A DNA stretch of 64,000 bases from Frigidibacter mobilis (GCF_001620265.1 NZ_CP012661.1:2418001-2482000); one strand, 5' to 3'. Counted from the first letter of the stretch, positions 1-9,349 are shown. The notes: generated by a model not told the origin, from the letters alone. A program made the numbers and translations.

Positions 1-990
1 CGCCGCGGCATGGCTCCCCATCACCGCGACCGGCAGCACGAAGCCCAGCAGGAACGGCAGAGCGCAGATCGCCGTTGCCAGCCAGCCCTGTGCGCCGGCC
101 AGCGCCACCCGCGCCACCGGCCGGGGCTGGCGCGCCGACTGATAGTAGCGCAGCCGCCGCCGCGACAGCTTTTCCAGCGCCACCAGCGCGAAGACCAGCG
201 CCAGGATCAGGCAGGCGATCTGCGCGGCCCCGCCGGCATTGCCCATCTCGAGCCAGGTCGTGAACACGCCTGTGGTCAGCGTCTGGACGGAGAAGTAGCT
301 GACGACCCCGAAATCCGCGACCGTCTCCATCATCACGATGGCCGCACCCGCCGCAATGGCGGGGCGTGCCAGCGGCAGGCCCACCCGCCAGAACAGCCCC
401 AGCGGCCCGGCGCCAAGCGCGCGCGCGACTTCATAGGCGCCGGCCGGCTGTTCGCGGAACGCGGCCCGCGCCAGCAGATAGACGTAAGGATAGAGCGCCG
501 CCGCCAGTACCACCACCGCGCCGCCCCGGGTCTTGACCGCAGGGAACCAGTAGTCGCGGGCCGAGGCCCAGCCAAAGCCATCGCGCAGCGCGATCTGCAC
601 CGGCCCGGAATACTCCAGGAAATCAACCAGCGCGTAGGCGCCCACATAGGCCGGGATCGCCAGCGGCAGCAGCAGCAGCCATTCCAGCAGCCCCGACAGC
701 GGGAAGCGATACATGGCAATCAGCCAGGCCGCCCCCGTCCCCACCGCCGCCGCCAGCGCCCCGGTGCCAAGCGCCAGCACCGCCGTATTCACCAGGTAGC
801 GCGGCAGCGTTGTCGCCACCAGATGCGGCCAGATATTCTCGGTCGGGTTGAACGCGAGCCAGATCACCGACAGGATCGGCAGCGCCACCAGCGCCGCAAT
901 CAGCGCCGCCCCGCCCGACCAGAGCCCGGCACCGGCGGCTCGCGCCTCTTGCCGGCGGATCGGCGGGGATGGATGCTCGGCACTTGTCAT
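1..990 (-). CDS. Iron(III)-type ABC transporter permease, C-terminus outside window
   Basis: Inner-membrane permease of a binding-protein-dependent importer, most like the FbpB/SfuB ferric-iron family. The minus frame from the ATG at 990 stays open for 330 codons to the window edge. The protein starts MTSAEHPSPPIRRQEARA and then has a series of hydrophobic helices. An EAA-type cytoplasmic loop is visible (EVARALGAGPLGLFWRV), followed by DFGVVSYFSVQTLTTGVF, a stretch typical of iron permeases. Family members have two permease domains in about 500-560 residues, so roughly the N-terminal 60% is present. Cognate ATPase and binding-protein genes are not in the window. It diverges from the gene at 1095. 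Iron as substrate is inferred from family resemblance only. Confidence 0.85.
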   Translation of the reverse strand, partial: MTSAEHPSPPIRRQEARAAGAGLWSGGAALIAALVALPILSVIWLAFNPTENIWPHLVATTLPRYLVNTAVLALGTGALAAAVGTGAAWLIAMYRFPLSGLLEWLLLLPLAIPAYVGAYALVDFLEYSGPVQIALRDGFGWASARDYWFPAVKTRGGAVVVLAAALYPYVYLLARAAFREQPAGAYEVARALGAGPLGLFWRVGLPLARPAIAAGAAIVMMETVADFGVVSYFSVQTLTTGVFTTWLEMGNAGGAAQIACLILALVFALVALEKLSRRRLRYYQSARQPRPVARVALAGAQGWLATAICALPFLLGFVLPVAVMGSHAAA

Positions 991-1094
991 GACGCATGTC
1001 GATACAGGAATGCCGTTTCCCTGTCCAGAAAACGCCGTATATACCCGGCAAAGGTTCACATTGAAGCAGAAGAAGAAAACGGGCCGGACAGGCA

Positions 1095-1970
1095 ATGCAG
1101 GTCGTCTATCACCTCGGGGCAAATTCCACCGACGAAGAGCGTCTCGTCCGCGGGCTTCTGCGCGCCAACGGACCGCTTGCGGCGCAGGGCGTGATCGTGC
1201 CCGGACCCGGCCGCTATCGCCCGGTGCTGCGCGAGACCATGATCAAGCTGAAGGGCGGCCCTGCCAGTCGGGACGTGCAGGAGGTGCTGCTGGATGCAGT
1301 GGTCGATGCCGACCATGTCGATCGGCTGGTATTCAGCAACGAATATTTCCTCTGCATTCCGCAAAGGGTGATCTCCGAGGGCGCTTTCTATCCGATGGCA
1401 GCCCGAAAGGTCGCCGCGATGGCGAACCTGTTTCCCGATGACATGTGCGAATTCCACATGGCGCTGCGCAACCCGGCCACGCTGATCCCGGCACTGCTGG
1501 CGCGCGTCAAGGGGGCCAGCTACGAAGAGTTCATGGGCTCGGCCGACCCGCGGCAGATCCGCTGGCTGCCGGTGGTCCAGCGTATCCTGGCAGCGGTGCC
1601 GGGGCGGACGCTGACGCTGTGGTGCAACGAGGACACGCCGCTGATCTGGCCCGAGGTGCTGCGCAGCGTGGCGGGCGTCGGCCCCGACTTCGCGCTGGAT
1701 GCAGATACCGATGTGCTGGCGACGATCATGACCGAGGATGGGATGAAGCGGCTGCAGACCTATCTGGCCAGCCACCCGCCCGCCACGATCGACCAGCGCC
1801 GCAAGATCGTGTCAGCCTTCCTGTCCAAGTTCGCCAAGCCGGAAGAGCTGGAGGTGGAAGTGGCCCTGCCCGGCTGGACCGAAGCGATGATCGACGAGAT
1901 CACCGAAGCCTATGACCGCGATGTGGCCGAGATCGCGGTCCTGCCGGGCGTGCGCTTCATTGCGCCCTGA
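1095..1970 (+). CDS. Sulfotransferase-like hypothetical protein
   Basis: Soluble 291-residue protein of unknown function. The N-terminus (MQVVYHLGANSTDEERLV) and the following L-x-x-x-G-V-x-x-P-G segment resemble the start of sulfotransferase-like proteins, HxGxxKTGTT...L...G...P. The K-T-G-T-T phosphosulfate loop is replaced by NSTDEE, so PAPS binding is doubtful. No signal peptide or membrane segment is seen. The ATG at 1095 is preceded by a purine-rich stretch. It is transcribed away from the ABC permease and stands alone. It may be a non-catalytic relative of the family; the assignment is by pattern only. Confidence 0.6.
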   Translation: MQVVYHLGANSTDEERLVRGLLRANGPLAAQGVIVPGPGRYRPVLRETMIKLKGGPASRDVQEVLLDAVVDADHVDRLVFSNEYFLCIPQRVISEGAFYPMAARKVAAMANLFPDDMCEFHMALRNPATLIPALLARVKGASYEEFMGSADPRQIRWLPVVQRILAAVPGRTLTLWCNEDTPLIWPEVLRSVAGVGPDFALDADTDVLATIMTEDGMKRLQTYLASHPPATIDQRRKIVSAFLSKFAKPEELEVEVALPGWTEAMIDEITEAYDRDVAEIAVLPGVRFIAP

Positions 1971-2041
1971 GCGCTATCCGGCCGCCAGACCAGAACCAAC
2001 CACGCTCCGCCAATTTTCCGCGCCGGAACCGCGCATCGCAA

Positions 2042-2066
2042 GGAACGTCCGGCGCCGTCGTGGGTT
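2042..2066 (+). promoter_or_regulatory. EcfG-like promoter (GGAAC-N16-GGTT)
   Basis: GGAAC at 2042-2046 and GGTT at 2063-2066 are separated by exactly 16 bases. This matches the -35/-10 pattern (GGAAC-N16/17-sGTT) of alphaproteobacterial EcfG general-stress sigma factors. The site ends 37 bases before the ATG at 2103. Two similar sites lie within the next 1 kb and one near 16.0 kb. Confidence 0.5.
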
Positions 2067-2102
2067 CTGTCTGCACGCGTTTCCCATTCGAAAGGTGATC
2101 CG

Positions 2103-2462
2103 ATGCGACACTTCGTGCCCCGCAGTCTGCCCCTGCTGGCTCTGGCAGGGATAGGCTGGCTGATCTGGTCTGCCCGTCGCCGCGATACGCTGAGCCCGAC
2201 CGGCCTCCTTGCCCCGCCGCAGAAGCCCGGGAGCGGCCCGACGAAATCCGCCGCGGGCTCGGGCGGAAAAATCCGAAAACCCAGAAAGCCAACGGCACCC
2301 AAGGCCGGCGAGCCCGCCAGTTCCGGCCCGGCGGCCAATGAGTTTCCTCCTGTCCGCGCCGCGGGGTCAAGCCAGATGAAGGACCCGCCGCGCGGCTGGG
2401 ACGAGGTGGATGAGGCGAATGACGAATCCTTCCCCGCCAGCGATCCGCCGGGCCGCTACTGA
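2103..2462 (+). CDS. Small membrane-anchored protein with DESFPASDPP tail
   Basis: A 119-residue protein with one N-terminal hydrophobic segment (about residues 8-22, SLPLLALAGIGWLIW) followed by RRR, which suggests inside-positive anchoring. A low-complexity Pro/Lys/Gly-rich linker follows. The C-terminus ends in EANDESFPASDPPGRY; a D-E-S-F-P-A-S-D-P-P motif of this kind recurs in small alphaproteobacterial proteins of unknown function. The molecular role is unknown. An EcfG-like promoter lies directly upstream and the neighbours at 2537 and 3133 are also small single-span proteins, so a stress or envelope role is inferred. Confidence 0.7.
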   Translation: MRHFVPRSLPLLALAGIGWLIWSARRRDTLSPTGLLAPPQKPGSGPTKSAAGSGGKIRKPRKPTAPKAGEPASSGPAANEFPPVRAAGSSQMKDPPRGWDEVDEANDESFPASDPPGRY

Positions 2463-2536
2463 GGCAGGCATTGCCGGCGTCGTGATGCGGCCCCCGGGAG
2501 CGGGGGCCGGCGGTTCATGGTCCGGGCCGGCGCTTG

Positions 2537-2809
2537 TCACAGCAGCGCAATAATCGACAGGACCACAAGGATGCCCACCAGAATGCCAAGGGCGCTGCTG
2601 CTGGCACGCAATCCGCTGCCGCGGCTTGCAAGCGGCAGAGGGACCGGGCGGCGGCTCCCTTGCAGGGGCTGCCCCGCCGGGTCGGGCGCATTGTCACCCA
2701 GGGTCGGTGCGGGGGCCGCCGGCCCCTCCACGCCAGCGGCGGGCGGGGGCGCTGCATCGGGGTGCGGTCCGGCAGGTTGCGGGTGTTCGGATCTTTCCGG
2801 GGGCTGCAT
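2537..2809 (-). CDS. Small tail-anchored membrane protein, hypothetical
   Basis: A 90-residue protein starting at the ATG at 2809, which has a GGAG ribosome site 7-8 bases upstream. The first 65 residues are Pro/Ala-rich and polar (MQPPERSEHPQPAGPHPD...). The last 18 residues form one hydrophobic span (LGILVGILVVLSIIALL), giving a tail-anchored topology. No known domain was recognised. The frame is open further upstream, but that extension lacks a ribosome site and would cross the divergent gene region. An EcfG-like promoter lies 83 bases upstream. Function unknown. Confidence 0.65.
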   Translation of the reverse strand: MQPPERSEHPQPAGPHPDAAPPPAAGVEGPAAPAPTLGDNAPDPAGQPLQGSRRPVPLPLASRGSGLRASSSALGILVGILVVLSIIALL

Positions 2810-2891
2810 CACGAATCTCCGGGCTGGCAGGCAACGGGCGCGGCAGAACCTGTCCGCGCTCTGGCGCGCCGGGAACCGGCCTTGCCAGGAC

Positions 2892-2916
2892 AACCGTCGG
2901 CAGCCGCTTCCGTTCC
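2892..2916 (-). promoter_or_regulatory. EcfG-like promoter (GGAAC-N16-GGTT), minus strand
   Basis: Read on the minus strand, GGAAC (2916-2912) is followed after 16 bases by GGTT (2895-2892). It points at the small membrane protein starting at 2809. The 323-base space 2810-3132 holds this site and the plus-strand copy at 3021 and no convincing gene. Confidence 0.45.
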
Positions 2917-3020
2917 TTGCCGCCGCAGCCGCCGGCAAGGTTTTGCAATAGCCGATCACACACCGGCCCGGCGCCTGCAACAGCGCTGCAACCCTTGTTG
3001 AGGATTCGGGCCTTCGCAAG

Positions 3021-3045
3021 GGAACAGATCGCGGCGCAGGCCGTT
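3021..3045 (+). promoter_or_regulatory. EcfG-like promoter (GGAAC-N16-CGTT)
   Basis: GGAAC at 3021-3025 and CGTT at 3042-3045, spaced by 16 bases, on the plus strand ahead of the gene at 3133 (87 bases between the site and the ATG). Same architecture as the sites at 2042, 2892 (minus) and 16014. Confidence 0.45.
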
Positions 3046-3132
3046 CTCCCGGCAATGGGCCCACGTTTCCCGCCCGACACCACTGCCGCCCCGGCCAGGC
3101 CGGGCGGCCTTGCCAGACCGAAGGAGACCACC

Positions 3133-3456
3133 ATGTCCGCCCCCGAAACCAATATCCAGAAGCAGAAGCGCCGCCATTGGGCTCCGCTCGTCGGCAGTGC
3201 GTTGGTGGCGGTCTTCGGTGTCGTCCTGATCCTGTGGTGGGTCCTTGAAGAAAGCGCGGAGGCCCCTGGCCCCGATACCAGTGTCCCGACCGAAGCAACC
3301 AGCGACATCGGCGCAGCCACCGGCGGCGGCAATGCGGGCACCATTGGTGGCGACGGCAATGTCAGTGGCTCGCAACCCGGCGTCGTGATCGACCAGACCA
3401 CGGGCACCGGCACGGCAGACACGCTCGGTACCCCGCCTGCAGCCATTGCGGATTGA
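3133..3456 (+). CDS. Single-span membrane protein, hypothetical
   Basis: A 107-residue protein from the ATG at 3133, preceded by a strong AAGGAGA ribosome site. A basic N-terminus (NIQKQKRRHW) precedes one membrane helix (about residues 18-41, APLVGSALVAVFGVVLILWW). A long Gly/Thr/Ser-rich low-complexity tail of about 65 residues follows, predicted periplasmic. No catalytic motif and no recognised family. It is followed after 39 bases by the gene at 3496 and is probably co-transcribed with it from the EcfG-like promoter at 3021. Confidence 0.7.
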   Translation: MSAPETNIQKQKRRHWAPLVGSALVAVFGVVLILWWVLEESAEAPGPDTSVPTEATSDIGAATGGGNAGTIGGDGNVSGSQPGVVIDQTTGTGTADTLGTPPAAIAD

Positions 3457-3495
3457 TCCCGACCGATCGAACTCACCCGCGCGAGAGGCCGGCCG

Positions 3496-3804
3496 ATGCC
3501 CCCAACCGAGTCCGTCCCCGTCCCGGAACCCATCGCCCCACGGCTGTTTCGGCTGGAGGCGACGGTGATCGCGCAACGCAAGCTGCTGTTGCGGCTGATC
3601 GCGCAGTCGGGCGTGGCCGGTGCCCTGCGCGATGATCTTGCCCGGCGCGAGGTCTTCCAGAGCCATGAGGAAGACCCGGGCGTCCTGCCCTCTGCCGAAT
3701 ACGCGCTCGAGGCGGCGGTGGCGGAGGAACTGCGCCATCTGGCGCGCGAGATAGAGGCGCTCGCGGAACTGCCGGGCGGAACCGGCCCGGCGGCGGCGGG
3801 ATAG
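3496..3804 (+). CDS. Small helical hypothetical protein
   Basis: A 102-residue soluble protein dominated by two charged amphipathic helices: LEATVIAQRKLLLRLIAQ near residues 20-38, and EAAVAEELRHLAREIEAL near residues 71-90. This suggests a short coiled-coil or helical hairpin. No known domain recognised. It lies 39 bases after the membrane protein at 3133, probably in one transcript, and converges on the amidotransferase at 3816. Function unknown. Confidence 0.65.
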   Translation: MPPTESVPVPEPIAPRLFRLEATVIAQRKLLLRLIAQSGVAGALRDDLARREVFQSHEEDPGVLPSAEYALEAAVAEELRHLAREIEALAELPGGTGPAAAG

Positions 3805-3815
3805 CCGGTCAGCCC

Positions 3816-4607
3816 TCAGGCGGCCGCGGCCAGTGGCGCCGGGCAGAACGGGACGATCTCGACCGCGTCATTCTCGAACACGCAGAAGCTGCCCGGCGGC
3901 ACCTGCTCCCAGCATTCGCCGCTTTCCAGCGGTTCGGACACCACGGCGCGCCCGCCGCGGGTCGGCGACCAGCGATGGTAGAGCGTGGGCGAGTGGTCAT
4001 CGGTCGCATAGCGCACTGCATAAAGCCGCACGCCATCGGACAGCGCCGCGGTCAGGCGGATATGCGGGGCGGCGCCTTTCTGCCGGCTCAGCGCCTCGAA
4101 CTTCGCCACCGCGCGTTCCAGCGCCCCGCGGGGATCAGTTGCCAGCCCCTCGCCAAGCGCGGTCAGGAACAGTGCCTCGCTGTCCGTCGCGCCCTTGCGC
4201 TGCGGGTAGAGGGCATCGGGGATCAGCATTTCGGCATCGCGGCGGAAGGCGTCATAGCCGCCGACCTGGCCGTTATGCATGAAGGACCAGCGGCCCACCG
4301 CAAAGGGATGGCAGTTGTTGCGGCTGGTCGCGGTGCCGGTCGAGGCGCGCACATGCGCCAGGAACATCCGCGATTTCACCTGCGCGACAAGGCTGCGCAG
4401 GTTGGGGTCCGACCAGGCCGGCATCACGTCGCGGTAGAGCCCCGGCTCCTCGCGCTCGCCATACCAGGCCAGACCGAACCCGTCGGCATTGATCGCCGAC
4501 AGGCATTCGGTCGCGCAATGGCTCTGGTGGATCAGCGAATGGCCCGGGCGGCTGACGATCTCTTCCACGAAGATCGGAGCGCCGGTATAGGCCGCCCAAC
4601 GGCACAT
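3816..4607 (-). CDS. Class II glutamine amidotransferase (YafJ-type)
   Basis: A 263-residue cytoplasmic protein of the Ntn-hydrolase fold. Cys2, directly after the initiator Met (MCRWAAYTG), is the predicted nucleophile. Other family features are INADGFGLAWYG (about residues 40-51), HVRASTG, NNCHPF and the MHNGQVGGY segment that builds the glutaminase pocket. Length is normal for the stand-alone YafJ/EgtC-like group, which lacks a synthase domain, so the acceptor of the released ammonia is unknown. EgtC-like gamma-glutamyl cleavage is an alternative, but no ergothioneine genes are nearby. Ends near the convergent gene at 3804. Confidence 0.9.
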   Translation of the reverse strand: MCRWAAYTGAPIFVEEIVSRPGHSLIHQSHCATECLSAINADGFGLAWYGEREEPGLYRDVMPAWSDPNLRSLVAQVKSRMFLAHVRASTGTATSRNNCHPFAVGRWSFMHNGQVGGYDAFRRDAEMLIPDALYPQRKGATDSEALFLTALGEGLATDPRGALERAVAKFEALSRQKGAAPHIRLTAALSDGVRLYAVRYATDDHSPTLYHRWSPTRGGRAVVSEPLESGECWEQVPPGSFCVFENDAVEIVPFCPAPLAAAA

Positions 4608-4743
4608 CTAGCGTGCCCCCGTGCTGATGGTCGCGCGGGTCCGCACCGCCCTGCCCTGCTTGCCCTGCATCATCCGCCTCTTGGTTTTGGCGTCATGATA
4701 CCGTCATGTTGCGGTGCGGCAAGATGGATTCTGCGGCGGATTG

Positions 4744-5034
4744 TCAGGGAGCGCTTTCCTCGACGATCACAAGATCGCGCTCGGCCGCGCCGATGGCGTG
4801 GGACAGTGCCGCCTGGTATTCGGCACTGCGATAGCAGGCCTCGGCCGCCTCGACGGATGGGAAGCGCGCGACCACATTGCGCGACCGTTCGGTCCCCTCC
4901 AACTGCAGGTAACGCCCGCCCCGCGCCAGGAACACCCCGCCATGCGCGGCGATGGCGGGCCCGGCCAGCTTGGCGTATTTGCCATAGGCCTCGGCGTCGG
5001 TGACGGTCACATGCGCGATCCAGAGTGCGGTCAT
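4744..5034 (-). CDS. DUF1330 family protein
   Basis: A 96-residue protein with the dimeric alpha/beta-barrel ferredoxin-like fold expected of DUF1330. Visible features are ALWIAHVTVTDAEAYGKYA at the start, GGVFLARGGRYLQLEG in the middle, and FPSVEAAEACYRSAEYQ before the end, all at standard spacing. The biochemical function of the family is unclear. It begins 12 bases after the alaS stop and reads the same way, so it is probably transcribed with alaS. Confidence 0.88.
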   Translation of the reverse strand: MTALWIAHVTVTDAEAYGKYAKLAGPAIAAHGGVFLARGGRYLQLEGTERSRNVVARFPSVEAAEACYRSAEYQAALSHAIGAAERDLVIVEESAP

Positions 5035-5046
5035 CGGTCTTCTCCC

Positions 5047-7707
5047 TTACAGCTGTGCCAGAACGGCTTCGGCGGCCGCAATGGCTTCAGCCGCTTTCGA
5101 GGGATCGGCGCCCCCGGCCTGCGCCATGTCGGGCCGCCCGCCGCCGCCCTTGCCGCCAAGCGCCTCGGCCGCCGCGCGCACCAGATCCACGGCAGAGATC
5201 CGCGCCGTCAGATCGGCGGTCACGCCGGCCGCCACCGCCGCCTTGCCGCCGGTATCGGCCACCAGCAGCACCGCGCCGGAGCCGACGCGCGCCTTCATCT
5301 CATCCACCAGCGCCGGCAGGTCCTTGCCCGACACGCCGCTGACCGATTGCGCCAGGAAGCTGATGCCGTTGATGTCCTTCGCCGCCGGGCCTGCCGCCCC
5401 GCCGCCGCCCATCGCCAGCTCGCGCCGCAGCTGCGCCAACTCGTTGGTCAGCGCCCGCCGCTCATCGACCAGTGCCTTCACCCGCTCCACCACTTCGCCA
5501 GAGGGGGCCTTGAGCAACGCCCCGATCTCGGCCAGCCGCGCGCCCTGCGTGTTCAGATGGTCCAGCGCCGCCTGCCCGGTCAGCGCCTCAAGCCGGCGCA
5601 CGCTGGCGGCAGAGGCGCTGTCCCCCAGCACCACGAAGGCCCCGATCTCGCCCAGACGAGACACATGGGTGCCGCCGCAAAGCTCCAGAGAATAGGTGGT
5701 GCCCTCGATGCCCTTGCCCGAGCCCGCCAGGCGGCCCATCGACACGACCCGCACCTCATCGCCGTATTTCTCGCCGAACAGCGCCTGCGCCCCAAGCGCG
5801 CGAGCATCGTCGGGCGTCATGATCCGGGTCTCGACGGCAGAGTTCTGGCGGATCAGGCTGTTCACCTCGGCCTCGACCTGCGCCAGTTCGGCCTGGGTCA
5901 GCGCCTTGGAATGGCTGAAGTCAAAGCGCAGACGGTCCGGCGCATTCAGGCTGCCCCGTTGCGCAACATGGTCGCCAAGCGCGCGGCGCAGCGCCTCGTT
6001 CACCAGGTGCGTGGCAGAGTGGTTGGCCTCGATGGCGGCGCGGCGGGCATGGTCCACCTCCAGCTTGGCGGGCTGGCCGGAGCGGATCTCGCCCTCGGTC
6101 ACCCGCGCCATGTGCAGGAACAGGCCCGCCGACTTTCGCGTCTCGGTGATCGCCGCCTGCCCGGTTTCGGTGCGCAGCCAGCCGGCATCGCCGACCTGCC
6201 CGCCGCTTTCGGCATAGAAGGGCGACTGGTTGACGATAATCTGAATCTCGGCGCTCTCGGCCGCGGCCGGAACCTCGGCCCCGCCCTGCACCAGAGCCAG
6301 CACCTGCCCCTCGGCGGTTTCGGTGTCATAGCCCAGAAACTCGGTCGGCCCGTGCAGCTCCGCCAGATCGAACCAGATCGCGGCATCGCGCGTTTCGCCC
6401 GAGCCCGCCCAACTGGCGCGGGCCTTGGCCTTTTGCTCGGCCATCGCGGCATCGAAGCCTGCGGTGTCGACCGACAGGCCCTTTTCGCGCAGCGCGTCCT
6501 GCGTAAGGTCCAGCGGGAAGCCGAAGGTGTCATAGAGCTTGAACGCCGCCGCGCCGGGCAGCGCGCCGCCCTCGGGCAGGCGCGAGACCTCGTCATCCAG
6601 CAACCGCAGCCCGCGGTCCAGCGTCTGCTTGAAGCGGGTCTCCTCCAGCTTCAGCGTCTCCTCGATCAGCGCCTGCGCCCGGCCAAGCTCGGGATAGGCG
6701 GCGCCCATCTGCCGCACCAGCGCCGGCACCAGCCGGTACATCACCGGATCCTGCGCGCCCAGCATATGCGCATGGCGCATCGCCCGACGCATGATCCGGC
6801 GCAGCACATAGCCGCGGCCCTCGTTGGAGGGCATCACGCCGTCGGCGATCAGGAAAGAGGTAGAGCGCAGGTGGTCGGCGATCACCCGGTGATGCACCTT
6901 GCCGGGCCCGTCAGGGTCGGCGCTGGTGGCATGGGCGCTGGCCTCGATCAGGCTACGCATCAGGTCTGTGTCGTAATTGTCATGCTTGCCCTGCAGCAGC
7001 GCGCCGATCCGCTCCAGCCCCATGCCGGTGTCGATCGACTGCTTGGGCAGCGGCACCATCGTGCCATCGGCGAACTGCTCGTTCTGCATGAACACCAGGT
7101 TCCAGATCTCAATGAAGCGGTCGCCATCCTCATCGGCCGAGCCGGGAGGACCGCCCCAGATCTGGTCGCCGTGGTCATAGAAGATCTCGGTGCAGGGGCC
7201 GCAGGGGCCGGTCGGACCCATGCGCCAGAAGTTGTCATCGGTGGGGATGCGGATGATCCGGTCATCACTCAGCCCCGCAACCTTCTTCCAGATGCCCGCC
7301 GCCTCGTCATCGGTGTGATAGACGGTGACCAGCAGCTTCTTAGCGTCGATGCCGAAATCGCGGGTCAAGAGCTCCCAGGCAAAGGCGATGGCGTCGTCCT
7401 TGAAATAGTCGCCAAAGCTGAAATTCCCCAGCATTTCAAAGAAGGTATGGTGCCGGGCCGTATAGCCGACATTGTCCAGATCGTTGTGCTTTCCGCCTGC
7501 GCGCACGCATTTCTGCGCGGTGGTGGCGCGGGCATAGTCGCGGGTCTCGGCCCCGGTGAACAGGTTCTTGAACTGCACCATGCCCGAATTGGCGAACATC
7601 AGCGTCGGGTCATTGCGCGGAACCAGGGGCGAGCTGTCTACGACGCGGTGGCCGTTGCGACGGTAGAATTCGAGAAAAGTCGAGCGGATGTCGTTCAGGC
7701 TGGGCAT
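5047..7707 (-). CDS. alaS: Alanine--tRNA ligase
   Basis: Charges tRNA-Ala with alanine in the cytoplasm and clears mischarged Ser/Gly through its editing domain. The 886 residues match the normal length. The class II catalytic core is at the N-terminus ([50 protein letters not shown]). The editing domain carries the zinc motif HSATH and CGGTHV. A Gly/Ala-rich C-terminal oligomerisation domain follows. It sits downstream of recA on the same strand, 311 bases away, in the recA-alaS order common in alphaproteobacteria. The gap holds a repeat and hairpin, so separate transcription is likely. Confidence 0.98.
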   Translation of the reverse strand: MPSLNDIRSTFLEFYRRNGHRVVDSSPLVPRNDPTLMFANSGMVQFKNLFTGAETRDYARATTAQKCVRAGGKHNDLDNVGYTARHHTFFEMLGNFSFGDYFKDDAIAFAWELLTRDFGIDAKKLLVTVYHTDDEAAGIWKKVAGLSDDRIIRIPTDDNFWRMGPTGPCGPCTEIFYDHGDQIWGGPPGSADEDGDRFIEIWNLVFMQNEQFADGTMVPLPKQSIDTGMGLERIGALLQGKHDNYDTDLMRSLIEASAHATSADPDGPGKVHHRVIADHLRSTSFLIADGVMPSNEGRGYVLRRIMRRAMRHAHMLGAQDPVMYRLVPALVRQMGAAYPELGRAQALIEETLKLEETRFKQTLDRGLRLLDDEVSRLPEGGALPGAAAFKLYDTFGFPLDLTQDALREKGLSVDTAGFDAAMAEQKAKARASWAGSGETRDAAIWFDLAELHGPTEFLGYDTETAEGQVLALVQGGAEVPAAAESAEIQIIVNQSPFYAESGGQVGDAGWLRTETGQAAITETRKSAGLFLHMARVTEGEIRSGQPAKLEVDHARRAAIEANHSATHLVNEALRRALGDHVAQRGSLNAPDRLRFDFSHSKALTQAELAQVEAEVNSLIRQNSAVETRIMTPDDARALGAQALFGEKYGDEVRVVSMGRLAGSGKGIEGTTYSLELCGGTHVSRLGEIGAFVVLGDSASAASVRRLEALTGQAALDHLNTQGARLAEIGALLKAPSGEVVERVKALVDERRALTNELAQLRRELAMGGGGAAGPAAKDINGISFLAQSVSGVSGKDLPALVDEMKARVGSGAVLLVADTGGKAAVAAGVTADLTARISAVDLVRAAAEALGGKGGGGRPDMAQAGGADPSKAAEAIAAAEAVLAQL

Positions 7708-7868
7708 TTATACTGCTCTCACGGGGCCTTTGGGGCACGAAGCCTTCAGGCAGGGATCGGTTGCGTCCCGTTTATCGCCGCATCGGGGGCCTGTCCAGTA
7801 AAGGCGCCCCGCGCCGGGTCTACGCCTGCCCGTTGCGTTGTCGGCCCCTTGCGGCCCCGCCTTTGCCT

Positions 7869-7933
7869 TGTCCAAATATCCTCGGGGGGAGCACGCCCGG
7901 CACGGGCGCCGGGGGGGGCAGACAGCCCCCCTC
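7869..7933 (+). repeat. CAAATATCC-type intergenic repeat, copy 1, with GC hairpin
   Basis: Within the 311-base recA-alaS space, CCAAATATCCTCGGGGGG (from 7872) is followed by a GC-rich stretch and a hairpin, GGGGGGC-AGACA-GCCCCCC (7913-7931). The core recurs near 27.0, 53.25 and 58.88 kb. On the minus strand the hairpin lies shortly after the recA stop and could act as a terminator, though no U-run follows. Nothing else recognisable was found in 7708-8018. Confidence 0.6.
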
Positions 7934-8018
7934 TTCTGACACGACAGGCCAGCAGTCCCGCAAGTGGAAAGGGCCGCACCCCTTTCGGAACGCGGCCCCA
8001 AATCGGCAATCAGCTCTC

Positions 8019-9089
8019 TCAGGCCTCGGTCACATCCTCGGCGTCGCCCTCGGTCGCGGCGAAGTCGAGCCCGTGGCTGGCGCGGACCTTGTCCTCGATT
8101 GCCAGTGAGACATCGGGATGGTCGCGCAGGAACTGCTTGGCATTCTCGCGGCCCTGGCCGATGCGCTCATCCCCGTAGGAATACCAGGCGCCGGATTTCT
8201 CGACGATGCCGGCCTTTACACCGAGGTCGATGATCTCGCCGACCTTCGAGATGCCCTCACCATACATGATGTCGAATTCCACCTGCTTGAAGGGCGGAGC
8301 AACCTTGTTCTTGACCACCTTCACGCGCGTGGAGTTGCCGACCACCTCATCCCGGTCCTTGATCGAGCCGATGCGGCGGATGTCGAGCCGGACCGAGGCG
8401 TAGAACTTCAGCGCATTGCCGCCGGTGGTGGTTTCGGGGCTGCCGAACATCACGCCGATCTTCATGCGGATCTGGTTGATGAAGATCACCATGCAGTTGC
8501 TGCGCCCGATGCTGGCGGTCAACTTGCGCATGGCCTGGCTCATCAGGCGGGCCTGGCTACCCATCTGCATGTCGCCCATGTCGCCTTCCAGCTCGGCCTT
8601 GGGCGTCAACGCGGCGACCGAGTCGACCACCACCAGGCTGACCGCGCCCGAGCGCACCAGCGTGTCGACGATCTCCAGCGCCTGCTCACCCGTGTCGGGC
8701 TGCGAGATCAGCAGCTCGTCAAGGTTCACCCCCAGCTTGCGGGCATATTGCGGGTCAAGCGCGTGTTCGGCATCGACAAAGGCGCAGACCCCGCCCTTCT
8801 TCTGCTCTTCGGCCACCACATGCAGCGTCAGCGTGGTCTTGCCCGAGCTTTCGGGGCCATAAATCTCGATGATCCGCCCCTTGGGCAAGCCACCGATGCC
8901 AAGCGCAATGTCGAGCCCCAGCGAGCCGGTTGAGGTCGCCTCGATCTCCATCACCGGGTTGTTGAGCCCCAGCCGCATGATGGAGCCCTTGCCGAACTGC
9001 CGTTCGATCTGGGCCAGGGCGCTGTCGAGCGCCTTTTGCTTGTCGGTATTGCGCTTGTCGGTCATGTCGAAGAGGTTCGCCGCTGCCAT
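8019..9089 (-). CDS. recA: DNA recombinase RecA
   Basis: ATP-dependent strand-exchange protein; it also drives LexA self-cleavage in the SOS response. It has 356 residues, normal length. The Walker A loop GPESSGKTT is at about 78-86. The core has [14 protein letters not shown], the [14 protein letters not shown] segment and the L2-loop region with [19 protein letters not shown]. An acidic C-terminal tail ([12 protein letters not shown]) is present. The ATG at 9089 has an AAGGAAC ribosome site. A GTTC-N7-GTTC SOS box lies 62 bases upstream, indicating LexA control of the alphaproteobacterial type. Confidence 0.99.
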   Translation of the reverse strand: MAAANLFDMTDKRNTDKQKALDSALAQIERQFGKGSIMRLGLNNPVMEIEATSTGSLGLDIALGIGGLPKGRIIEIYGPESSGKTTLTLHVVAEEQKKGGVCAFVDAEHALDPQYARKLGVNLDELLISQPDTGEQALEIVDTLVRSGAVSLVVVDSVAALTPKAELEGDMGDMQMGSQARLMSQAMRKLTASIGRSNCMVIFINQIRMKIGVMFGSPETTTGGNALKFYASVRLDIRRIGSIKDRDEVVGNSTRVKVVKNKVAPPFKQVEFDIMYGEGISKVGEIIDLGVKAGIVEKSGAWYSYGDERIGQGRENAKQFLRDHPDVSLAIEDKVRASHGLDFAATEGDAEDVTEA

Positions 9090-9150
9090 TGGTCCCGTTC
9101 CTTATTCCACACCCGGCCCCGGGCGGCAATCGCGCAGGGGCCCCGCTTTT

Positions 9151-9165
9151 GTTCCGCACTTGTTC
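9151..9165 (-). promoter_or_regulatory. LexA/SOS box of recA (GTTC-N7-GTTC)
   Basis: GTTC at 9151 and GTTC at 9162 with seven bases between them, equal to GAAC-N7-GAAC on the recA strand. This is the known LexA site of Rhodobacter-type alphaproteobacteria. It lies 62 bases before the recA start, a position where LexA would cover the promoter. Confidence 0.85.
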
Positions 9166-9349
9166 CGATTGTTATGAGATCAAAGCAAGAACATTTCAAT
9201 TCATTTCTTCGCAGTTCCGACTTTTTCTCACTTGGGTTAACGAGTAGTTTACGAGCAGCCCCCAAATGCTGTCTCTGGCCCTGCGGCGCGGCAAAAATGG
9301 TGCTGCTGCGCCCAGCAGGCGCACAACCGGACTGGAGGAACGAGGCGGG

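Noticed and set aside
4714-8178. A 1154-codon open frame opposite alaS and recA
   Set aside because: It is antisense to two well-recognised genes, His/Arg/Gln-rich, and matches no family. Such frames are common opposite GC-rich genes.
9237-9251. Near-match to a CtrA box (TTAA-N7-TTTA) between recA and the sulfotransferase gene
   Set aside because: One mismatch in the second half and an AT-rich setting; too weak to report as a site.
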